Source: Mauremys mutica
Lineage: Eukaryota > Chordata > Testudines > Geoemydidae
DNA length: 64,000 nt
NCBI RefSeq assembly: GCF_020497125.1
Contig: NC_059082.1
Coordinates: forward strand, 48,320,524 to 48,384,523
Direction of reading: 5' to 3'
The notes under the pieces: model-generated
What the model was told of the DNA's origin: nothing
The model's database searches: none
The model's input: the letters and a program-made list of their open reading frames with translations, nothing else
Position numbers and translations under genes: made by a program
Shown: one piece after another, positions 47,801 through 59,800 of the stretch
Layout of the letters: every line of letters begins with the position of its first letter
How positions within the stretch are numbered: the stretch's first letter is position 1

Positions 47801-50800
47801 TGAGGGAACTGGGATTGTCTAGTCTGCAGAAGAGAAGAATGAGGGGGGATTTGATAGCTGCTTTCAACTACCTGAAAGGGGGTTCCAAAGAGGATGGATC
47901 TAGACTATTCTCAGTGGTAGAAGATGACAGAACAAGGAGTAATGGTCTCAAGTTGCAGAGGGCGAGGTTTAGGTTGGATATTAGGAAAAACTTTTTCACT
48001 AGTAGGGTGGTGAAGAACTGGAATGGGTTACCTAGGGAGGTGGTGGAATCTCCTTCCTTAGAGGTTTTTAAGGTCAGGCTTGACAAAGCCCTGGCTGGGA
48101 TGATTTAGTTGGGTTTGGTCCTGCTTTGAGCAGGGGGTTGGACTAGATGACCTCCTGAGGTCCCTTCCAACTCTGAGATTCTATGATTCTATGAGTCCAC
48201 CCCTTTCCCCCAAGACCCCATGCTTACCCCCACTCCACCTCTGCTTCTCATCTTCCCCGCCTCTTTCCACTCCCTCCTCTGAGTGCCCCCCATCCCCACT
48301 CCTCCCCCTCCTTCCCAGCACCTCCTGCACACTGCTGAACAGCTGTTCTGCAACGTGGAGGAGGCGCTGGGAGAGAGAGGGAGGGGTTGATCAGCGGGGC
48401 TGGTGGCCCCGGACACAGGAGCGGCACCAGGATTTCTGGCACCCTAGGCAGAATTCGGGAGGGCGGCATTTTGTGCGCTCCCCACGGGGCGCGCAGGAGC
48501 TTCTGGTTCCACTCCCATTGCGCAGCCGAAGAAGGACCCTCCGCCGAAATGCCGCAGGCGACAGCAGCAGTCATTGAGCTGCTCAATTGCCTGCCGCTGT
48601 TTTCCGCGGCACGTCAGCGGAAGGTCCTTCTTCGGCGGCGCAACAGGAGCGGAACCGGACGCTCCCGTGCGCCCCGTGGAGAGTGCACAAAATGTCCCCC
48701 ACCGAATCCTGGCGCCCTAGGCAACAGCCTAGGGTCGCCTAATGGAAGCGCCGGCCCTGCCCGGACATGACTTGTGGACCCCCTGGAGTACCCTCGCAGA
48801 CCCCAGTTTGAGAACCACTGCTCTAGTTCATTTATGTTGGAGTATAATAGTATGATAGCTGTCAATCAGTGCTGTTAATCAAGTACCTTCAGAAATAAAA
48901 ATGAAAAATAATAAAGCTATAATTTAGCCTTATTTTCCAGATCACAGATTTGGTTATAATTGTACTATAACCAAATCTGTGATCTATTTAAATCAATGTT
49001 ATTAGAATGGTGTAGTCATAGAAACATCTCAAATGTTTTGAATTCAGTGTTATGGTTAAAAACAAACATGATAATTAAAATGTTCTACCAGTAGCTCAAA
49101 AATCTCAGTAAAATGCAGGAGTCTTGGAGACTCACCATGTCTCAGGTAACAAGTTCTGCAGGATAGAGAGTTTCTGGAGCCCAAGAGTGCCTTCTGCTTC
49201 TGCAGCACTTATAAATTCTGCAATTTATCCTAATACATTTGGTGTGTCTACTCTGACAGAGTTTCTAAGCCCCACATACAAGGAACCTGGGAGCTCTGTA
49301 ATAGCTGTGGAGCATTCATGGAATTATCATACATTTCAAAGAAATGTAGTTAATAACCCCACAATAAGTCCACCAGACTGTCCAAGAATAGTCAGACATC
49401 AAGTCTTATTGAGATCATAGAATAAACCAAATCTGGAACCTGTGAGCTAAGCTGTTTTTGAGAAATGACTTTTCAAAGAAAGTAAGAAAAATCTTTTGTA
49501 ATGGAAAGCTGATGCAAATTTGATAATGCCATCCCAAACTTTCTGGAAAAAAGTCTCATGTGATGGGACTAAACATAAGAAACTTCAGGCTCTAAAGTTA
49601 GAAAAAAGGGGCATATGGAATCAAGCAAGTTACTGTCTTAACTATATATATACAGGCTACCATCTGTTCATTAAAATGAATAACTACACAAGTCATCCCA
49701 GAGTCAGGTCTTGCATAACCTACAAAAGTCCTATTCACTCAGATTTTGGAGTCCCTAACATGGCCGCCACAGCTTTGTTTTCTTTCCTGATCATCATCAT
49801 CATATTTATATTACTGTAACCGCAAATTAGAGACAGTTTAATGGTCCCAGATGGTATACAATTTATCATCATTTTCTGCTGCAAAGTTTGGCAGGATAAA
49901 GTAGAAAGCCTGTCGTATGAAAGGAGACTTGAGGAGCTCGGTTTGTTTTCCTTAACCAAAAGAAGGTTGAGAGGAGATATGATTGCTCTCTTTAAATATA
50001 TCAGAGGGATAAATACCAGGGAGGGAGAGGAATTATTTCAGCTCAGTACTAATGTGGACACGAGAACAAATGGATATAAATTGGCAGTCGGGAAGTTTAG
50101 GCTTGAAATTAGACGAAGGTTTCTAACCATCAGGGGAGTGAAATTCTGGAACAGCCTACCGAGGGAAACAGTGGGGGCGAAGGACCTCTCTGGCTTTAAG
50201 ATTAAGCTTGATAAGTTTATGGAGGGAATGGTTTGATAGGATAACGTGATTTAGTCAATAGGTCAATAACGTACGACCACTGGTAATTAGTACCGAGGGT
50301 CAATGTTGGGATATTGAAAGTCTTTTTCCTGAGTGTCTGGCTGGTGAGTCTTGCCCGCATGCTCGGGGTTCAGCTGATCACCATATTTGGGGTCGGGAAG
50401 GAATTTTCCTCCAGGGTACATTGGCAGTGGCCCTGGAGGTTTTTCGCCTTCCTCCGCAGCATGGGGCAGGGGTCGCTTGCTGGAGGATTATCTGCTACTT
50501 GAAGTCTTTAAATCAGGATTTGGGGACTTCAACAGCTGAGTCAAGGGAGAGAATTATTTCAGGAGTGGGTGGGTCAGCTTTTGTGGCCTGCATCTTGCGG
50601 GAGGTCAGACTAGATGATCATAATGGTCCCTTCTGATCTTAAGTTCTATGATTCTATGATCTCTTTGTTACAGATTTATAACATGCCTAGCACAATGGGG
50701 ATGGGGCCTTTGGGGGCTACCATAATGTAAATAATAGTTTATTAATGTACAGCAAACCCATTGAACTTATCTGGGATACTATACCCTGCAAAAACTTAAA

Positions 50801-53800
50801 TGGTATTTAAATAACTGGTCCAAGTGAGCCATACAGTCAACTAGTTTGGTTATCTGTTAATAAAGTACAAATGAAGGCCATAGTGAAGCAGTAAGGTCCC
50901 AGAACTGGGCACTTGACACATTTTACCATCAAAGCTCTTGTGTTGTATTTGACTGGTATAAAGAACTGCCTGAAGTATTCGGAAGGTGTCAGTGATGGAC
51001 AAGTGTGAACAAATGACTCTTCTACCTTGGGAAGACTCCTGGCTTTACTGGCTGTGAGATCTGCTGAAGGGTATTATCTTCAGCAGTCCGATCTTGGACT
51101 TGAGTGCTTCCTTGAAAATTCTCTGTCTATCCAAAATGAAATTGGTCAAAGAGGCCTCAAAGAAGACTCCAAGACAGTGTTCTCCCCTCTGGGAATCTGT
51201 TTAGCAATAGACGTAAAACATTATGCTGTGTTTTGGTCAAAGCCAGTTACGTATGCTTCCTATGGCTTTTTGTTGTTTTGTTTTTGTTTTTGTTTTTTTG
51301 GAGACAGTCTGTAGAACTCAGCAGAGAATTATGTTCCCACTACATGATGGCTTAAAATAGAGAAGGAGAGCCTTCCTATTTATTATGTAGGCTTTTGGAG
51401 TAATTCTGATAAAATTCTGTTGATTATTTGTAGAAACTGATTTCCCTATTAAATTCAATAGAACTCTCCCCAGTTATTGCTTATGAAAGACTTTTTTGTG
51501 TGACTGGTCTTAATATTTTTAAGGGGGAGGGGGATAATCCATATTAAATAATAATATTTAGTTGGAGTAGAGTGGGACTCAATAGGGAAAAATGCTCTCA
51601 GATCTCTTCATTTGTGCACATGATGGGTATTGTATGGCTTGGGAAATTGAAATACACTATTGATTGAGATGGCTGGCAAAAGAAGGTGAAATTAGGACTA
51701 GATATTCATAGTGGCAATTCAAAGTCATTCATTATGACTGTGAATAGTCATTAGACAAGACTGAGTGAGTGAGAGGGTGACTCTATAGCCTGGTGGTTGG
51801 GACACTCAGGTAGAATATCGGAGACCCAAGTTCATGTTCCTGCTCCAGTGACTGTTTATAAAAAATGGAAAAACTTCAATGGGAGAGATTGAGCAAGACC
51901 TTCCCCAGAATATCCCATAGTCCATTGTACTCTCCTGCAATTTTCCGATCTGTTCTCCACATCACTACAGGGGAAAGTGAACTCAGATCTTCCACATCTC
52001 AGGTGAGTTCCCTGACCACTGTGCTAAAGTGTAGTAGGGCGGCTGCTGCTACTTCATCCTCCACTGCTGCTGCCTACAATCTAAGTCTTGGGGGGAAATG
52101 TTTTTTGGTTGAAACTGCATTTTTCATCTAAAATATTTGAACCAGCTCTAGGTGAAATCTTAAGAAAACTACAGATAGCACTGTGGGTAGTCAAAGAAGA
52201 AACAATTTGTCATGGGAAAGAACTTCACATGCACATCTTGATTTTATAGGAAAAAGTATTAGCTATCTTGTTGAGTACCTTATCTTTCTCTAACAGTACT
52301 GAATGCAAGATGGTGTAATAGTGGCAAGGGAATGGGATGAAAAGAGGTAACAGTTTAAAACAGGTTCTTCCATGTACCCTTCTTAGTGTGTGTGCAACAT
52401 GCCTCAAGTGGCACATGACCAGAATTTGGTCTGCTGGTTGGATCATTAGCTTCTCCAGCTGGGTACTGACAGGGAGTGCAACATGAATGCTGATCCATAC
52501 CCCCTCCATGTACTGAAAGAGTATGGGTGAAAATATGGTTATAGCATACCCTGAAGAAGTACAGGTGGATATGCAACCTCTTGACTATGCCTGAGTTCAG
52601 AAACTAGGATTTCATTTTGAGATAATATTCATATGTATGCTATACATGCCCCCCACCCTGAGATACTATCTGTAACTGAGGCCCCTCTGAATTACAGTGT
52701 TTCAAAAATTGCTGATTAAAGTGTTCTGGATTTTTCTCTCCCTCTCTGTTGTGTGTAGTGGGGCTCCAGGAAAAACCTACTGGCAGTGAACAACATGAGC
52801 TCTGTGGTGATCCTCAGCGAGCAGGCTATGTCATCTCATTTCCACCAGCAGGTGGCAGTAGTGCAAGTGTCCCCAAATCTGCTTAATGTGACCTTCTTTG
52901 GTACAGGAGCCACGCACAGCCTCCGCATTGATATGCACATTAATGGAGTATTTGCCACTAAGGTAACTCACCACCTCAGCTGTTGTGCGCAGTTTCTTTT
53001 CTTGCTGAAGATTCACTCACTTAATATGGTTTAATTGTTTCAGAGATGAAATCCAAGCTTTCCACCATAATTTATCTAACTCTTCTCAGATTCTCCCTTC
53101 CTTATATTTTAGTTGCTTATGCAGTATATGTTTGTTGATGGAAAATAGCATCACTATTACAACAGGCGCATTCCAATGGAGCTGATTTCCAGGCAGCATA
53201 ATTATTCATTAATAGCTCTCTGATTAGTGACCTCTGGGCATTGGACAACCCAGTAAATATATAGAGGAAGGTATAAGGTGATGGCTGTGATGGAAAGTTT
53301 ATTCCATTGTTGTTTGTTCATGCACAGAAATAAATATAGCATAGACTTTACATGGGATTTTGTATGAAAAGGATTTTAGCAGAATTAGTAGATTGGCACT
53401 AAGATGAGTTACAAATCGTTGAGGGATTTCATGCATGTTTCCAGCAGAAACGTAACTGCTTTGTAACTTCTCTGTGGCTATTTCAGGATGCTGTAGTATT
53501 CTGGAATGGGAAGCAAGTCACTGTCTTTGAATGCTCAGGAGCCACTTTACGAAATGCAGGTAGGACTTCACAAGAGGTAGCCCACAGGAGAACATGTATG
53601 AGGGCGGTGAATCCCCCCAAAATTATATGTTCACTGAACTCCTGATAACTCTTAAGCTTTAATAATCATACTTTGCATTTCAGAACTTTACAAGCACTAA
53701 TTAGCCCTCACAACACTCCTGTGAAATGGTTGGTATTCCAATTTTACAGAATAGGAAAATAAGGCATAAAAGAGGTGGACAGATCCTTGATCATCTGAGT

Positions 53801-56800
53801 CAATGACAAGAACAGAACTCAAATCCTGGCTCCCAGACCTTTGCTCTAATCATTAGCTGAAACCCCTGGATATAGTGTGCAGTTTGATACCTGAATCTCT
53901 CTACATTCTTATATATGTATCATGAGTAGTACTAAGGGGGGAACTGACCTGTAGTAGAAATGATGTACACTTCCAGTCCCTTAGGGGTCTTGATAGCATG
54001 GAAACTACAAGAGAGCTAGAGTAGCTTGATTATATCTCTGAGATGCCTTATTCACAGGTTAAAAACAAAACAAACCCAAGCTAAATCAGTTTAAAATAAC
54101 CCACACGAAACTCAGACCCTTATGAAGCACATTCCAGAAACATAGTTCTTAATAAATCATATATAAAAGTCTGACCTTATTGCATTTGCAAGTGTGACAC
54201 AAATGTAAGGCTTTATTTTTAATGATATTATAAAGCAATACTTTTAAGGCATGTGAGTGCTGGGAAACTGGAAACTTATGTGCCAGTGTTGACAAATAAT
54301 GCCTGCTACCCACCACAAAATATGTTGACATCACTTCTGATCACTTCATTTCACTCTTATCTTGGGCACTGCTCCTAGTTAGTTTAGTGCTAAGAAGCTG
54401 AACTAGGTTAATAAGAATTCATTGATTAGATTTTAAAAATAAATACACAGAAACCCACAGAATGGTTTCATTGCAAATTAATGTTCAGACATAGAAGTCC
54501 CCTGTCATGGTTACAGGGCCAGCTGCACCTCTGACCCGTTGATGGTCTGAGTGCATCAGGTGTCATGCAGGCCTCATGCCTTTACCTCTCCTGAGGTGAA
54601 ATCCCACAATTCTCCTTCTCTTAAGACTGGGCCCTGGCTACAGTACAGTACACTGTGTAAGAACTGTGCTTACCCTATTCTATTTAGGTTCCTATACTGT
54701 GCTCTCCACCATAGTAACTGAACACCTTCTAATAGTAGAGGGCCAACTGGGTTTGGTACCTGTGATTTCTCCCTTTGGGAGGGTGTGATCAAACAGCCTT
54801 CTTAAAAGCCCAAGTATTGTTTATTTTAATAGTAGGAACAAAGCATTTAAAGTAACAGGATTTTAAAATGACAGTTTACGTGCATGTCTGTCTTACCTAA
54901 AGCCCTACCATCCTATGATGGTGAGCTAGGCATGCCTAGCTTCTTCAGATACCCTCGTGGGAACTTTGTCAGTCTGTCCCCTGCAAACAGTTCCCCCAAC
55001 CACTACCTGCTCGCTGGAGAGAGATTTTTTTAAACTGCTCTAATCCTTTTGATCGTCTGATTCGCAGGCATGGATGATGCTGTCAAAAGTGATTCTCTAA
55101 GGGTATGTCTACACTACGAAATTAGGTCAAATTTATAGAAGTCGGTTTTTCAGAAATCATTTTTATACAGTCGATTGTGTGTGTCTCCACAAAAAAGGCT
55201 CTAAGTGCTTTAAGTTGGCAGACTGCGTCCACAGTACCGAGGCTAGCGTCTACTTCCGGAGCGTTGCACTGTGGGTAGCTATCCCACAGTTCCTGCAGTC
55301 TCCGCCGCCCATTGGAATTCTGGGTTGAGATCTCAATGCCTGATGGGGCAAAAACAGTGTTGCAAGTGATTCTGGGTACATGTCGTCAGCCCGCGCGCCC
55401 CCTCCCCCTTCCTCCCTCCGTGAAAGCAACGGCAGACAATTGTTTCGCACCTTTTTTCCTGGGTTACCTGTGCAGACGCCATACCACGTCAAGCATGGAG
55501 CCCACACAGCTGACCGTCACTGTAAGTCTCCTGAGTGCTGGCAGACGTGGGACTGCATTGCTACACAGCAGCAGCTCATTGCCTTTTGGCAGCAGATGGT
55601 GCGTTACGACTGATAGCCATCGTCGTCATACTCCTGGTTGCTCTTTTAACTGACCTCGGTGAGGTCAGTTGGGCGCCTGACTGACATGGGAGTGACTCAG
55701 CCAGGTCATTCCCATCTTCTGCCAGGCACCGAGGAGATGACAATGGCTAGTAGTCCTACTGCACCGTCTTCTGGCGAGCAGCCAAGAGGTGATGATGGCT
55801 AGCTGTCGTAATACAGCATCTTCTGCCCAGCACCCAGGAGATGACGATGGCTAGCAGTCGAACTGAACTGTCTGCTGCCACCCTAAAGATGTAAAAGATA
55901 GATGGAGTGGCTCAAAACAAGAAATAGTCCCGATTTGTTTTGTATTCATTTGCTTCCTCCCTCCCTCCGTGAAATCACGGCCTGCTAAACCCAGGGTTTT
56001 GAATTCAATCCTTGAGGGGGCCATTCTGTGTGACAGTTGTTTGTGTTTCTCCTTGATGCAAAGCCACCCCCTTTGTGGACTTTAATTCCCTGTAAGCCGT
56101 GTTGTCAGTCGCCCCTCCCTCCATCAGAGCAGACAACCGTTGGCACTTGGTTGCTTATGGAAGCAGTTGGGGGCGGAAAAAAGAAAGTAGAACCAGCAAA
56201 ATGTGACTTTTCACTTAGCAGAGACCACCAGCCAGAACTCTGAACCGCCAGTGGTCCACAGACCACCATTTGAAAGGCACAGTCTTACAGCTACTGTTTT
56301 GGGTTCTCTGCACACTTGAACAGATGCCACTGCGCTGGTAAACATTTGGATAATATTTGCAACCAAAAGAATGGAAAATGTATTGATTTTGTTTTTAATT
56401 TTTAAAGCTTAGATTCAGATAACTTAAAGATAAGAGGAGAATTATATGGTCACTTGTGTGGCTTCAGTACCATGCTATATGCCTGACCTTAGGTGAGATG
56501 CGTTGGAAGAGCTATGTGGAAGTGCTGTGCTATGCTTCATACAAGTACTACTAATCTTTCATTTTCGTGGGGACTAAATTCACTTACAATGTATTAAAGA
56601 AAAAAGAATAAATCTTAATAACCCTTGTGACATTACGTTACTGACATAACCTGTGACCGTATAGATCATTGTTGCAACCACTGTTATATATTTGCAGCAA
56701 ATATTGTACAAAGGTTGTTGTGTAAGGTGTCTATGGAAAGATTATGGTTTGTTGATTATAATTATGCTATCTGTATGTGTATATCACTTTTGTAGTTGAA

Positions 56801-59800
56801 GTTATGAATATTGGCTATGTACTTGTATATCAATGTGTTTTGATTCTAAAGTAGCCTTAGGGTATGTCTACGCTATGAAATTAGGTTGAATTTATAGAAG
56901 TCGGTTCTTTAGAAATAGTTTTTATGCAGTCGATTGTGTGTGTCCCCACAAAAAATGCTCTAAGTGCATTAAGTCGGTGGACTGCGTCCACAGTACCAAG
57001 GCTAGCGTCGACTTCCGGAGCGTTGCACTGTGGGTAGCTGTGAGTAGCTATCCCACAGTTCCCGTGGTCTCTGCTGCTCATTGGGATTCTGGATTGAGAG
57101 ATCTCAATGCCTGATGGGGCAAAAACAGTGTCGCAGGTGGTTCTGGGTAAATGTTGTCAGGCCCCCCTCTCCCTCCCTCCGTGAAAGTAATGGCAGACAA
57201 TTGTTTCGTTCCTTTTTTCCTGGGTTACCTGTGCAGACACCATACCACGGCAAGCATAGAACCCGCACAGCTGACTGTCACCGTAAGTCTCCTGCGTGCT
57301 GGCAGACGTGGGACTGCATTGTTACAGAGCAGCAGCTCCTTGCCTTTTGGTAGCAGATGGTGCGTTACGACTGGTAGTCGTCGTCATATTCCTGGGTGCT
57401 CTTTTAACCGACCTTGGTGAGGTCAGTCATGGGCGCCTGTGCAGCCTCCTTCTGCCGAGCACCCAGCAGCTGACAATGGCTCGCAGTCATAATGCACCGT
57501 CTGCAGCCACCCTAAAGATGTAAAAGATAGATGGAGTGGATCAAAACAAGAAATAGACCTGATTTGTTTTGTATTCATTTGCTTCCTCCCTCCCTCCGTG
57601 AAATCACGGCCTGCTAAACCCAGGGTTTTGAGTTTGATCCTTGAGGGGGCCATTCTGTGTGACAGTTGTTTGTGTTTCTCCTTGATGCAAAGCCACCCCC
57701 TTTGTGGACTTTAATTCCCTGTAAGCCGTGTTGTCAGTCGCCCCTCCCTCCATCAGAGCAGACAACCGTTTCACGCCTTTTTTTAGCCCTGAAGCCATAG
57801 CACTGGGATCATGGATCCCGCTCAGATCACCGTGGCAATTATGAGCACTGTAAACACCACGCGCATTATCCTGGAGTATATGCAGAACCAGAACCTGCCA
57901 AAGCAAAACCAGGAGAGGAGGCGACAGCAGTGCGATGACGAGAGTGATGAGGACATAGACATGGACATAGACTTCTCACAAAGCACGGGCCCCGGCAATG
58001 TGCACATCATGGTGTTAATGGGGCAGGCTCATGCTGTGGAATGCCAGTTATGGGCCCGGGAAACAAGCACAGACTGGTGGGACTGCATAGTGTTGCAGGT
58101 CTGGGACGATTCCCAGTGGCTGTGAAACTTTCGCATGCATAAGGGCACTTTCATGGAACTTTGTGACTTGCTTTTCCCTGGCTTGAAGCATCAGAATATC
58201 AAGATGAGAGCAACCCTCACAGTTGAGAAGCAAGTGGCGATAGCCCTGTGGAAGCTTGCAACGCCAGACAGCTACCGGTCAGTCGGGCATCAATTTGCAG
58301 TGGGCAATCTACTGTGCGGGCTGCTGTGATCCAAGTGGCCAACGCAATCAAAGTGCGTTGATATCAAGGGTAGTGACTCTGGGAAATGTGCAGGTCATAT
58401 TGGATGGCTTTGCTGCAATGGGATTCCCTAACTGTGGTGGGGCGATAGACGGAACCCATATCCCTATCTTGGCACCGGAGCACCAAGCCAGTGAGTACAT
58501 GAACTGCAAAGGGTACTTTTCAATGGTGCTGCAAACACTGGTGGATCACAAGGGATGTTTCACCAACATCAACGTTGGATGGCCGGGAAAGGTACATGAC
58601 GCTCGCGTCTTCAGGAACTCTGGTCTGTTTCAACAGCTGCAGGAAGGGACTTTCTTCCCAGACCAGAAAATAACTGTTGGGGTTGTTGAAATGCCTATAG
58701 TTATCCTTGGGGACCCAGCCTCTCCCTTAATGCCATGGCTCATGAAGCCGTACACAGGCAGCCTGGATAGTAGTCAGGAGCTATTCAACTATAGGCTGAG
58801 CAAGTGCAGAATGGTGGTAGAATGTGCATTTGGATGTTTAGAAGCGCACTGGCACAGTTTACTGACTCGGATAGACCTCAGCGAAACCAATATTCCCATT
58901 GTTATTACTGCTTACTGTGTGCTCCACAATATCTGTGAGAGTAAGGGGGAGACGTTTATGGTGGGGTGGGAGGTTAAGGCAAATCACCTGGCCGCTGATT
59001 ACGCACAGCCAGACACCACGGCAGTTAGAAGAGTACAGCAGGATGCAGTGCGCATCAGAGAAGTTTTGAAAACCAGTTTCATGACTGGCCAGGCTATGGT
59101 GTGAAAGTTCTGTTTGTTTTTCCTTGATGAACCCCTACCCCCTTGGTTCACTCTACTTCCCTGTAAGCTAGCCGCCCTCCCCTCCCGCCTCGATCACGGC
59201 TTGCAGAGGCAATAAAGTCATTGTTGCTTCACAAGCATGCATTCTTTATTAATTCATCACACAAATAGGGGGCTAACTGCCAAGGTAGCCCGGGAGGGGT
59301 GGGGAAGGAGGGAAGCACAGGGTGGGGTGGGGAAAGATGGAAGGACAAGGCCACACTTCACTTTAAAACTTTGAAACTTAAAAACTTTAAAACTTATTGA
59401 AGGCCAGCCTTCTGTTGCTTGGGCAATCCTCTGGGGTGGAGTGGCTGGGTGGCCGGAGCCCCCCTACCGTGTTCTTGGGTGTCTGTGTGAGGAGGCTATG
59501 GAATTTGGGGAGGAGGGCGGTTGGTTACACAGGGGCTGTAGCAGCAGTCTCTGCTCCTGCTGCCTTTCCTGCAGCTCAACCATACGCTGGCTCATATGAG
59601 TTTGATCTTCCAGCAGCCTGAGCATCGACTCTTGCCTATTGTGCTTTCCTGCATTCTGACATTGTCTGCCTCCATGCATTCTGCTGTGCTCTGTCAGTGT
59701 GGGAGGACAGCAGGAGCTCAGAGAACATTTCATCCCGAGTGCGTTTTTTTCCGCCTTCTAATCTTCGCTAACCTCTGCGAAGGAGAAACATTTGTAGCTG

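Larger units (their letters stand above)
47024..48820. mobile_element. hAT element carrying a CR1 and a MITE
   Basis: Ends CAGAGGTTCTCAAACTTT at 47024 and AGTTTGAGAACCACTG ending at 48820 are inverted. CTCTAGTT flanks both sides exactly (47016-47023 and 48821-48828). Only about 140 bases of its left arm precede the inserted CR1. Its right arm is interrupted by the MITE at 48416. Confidence 0.9.
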
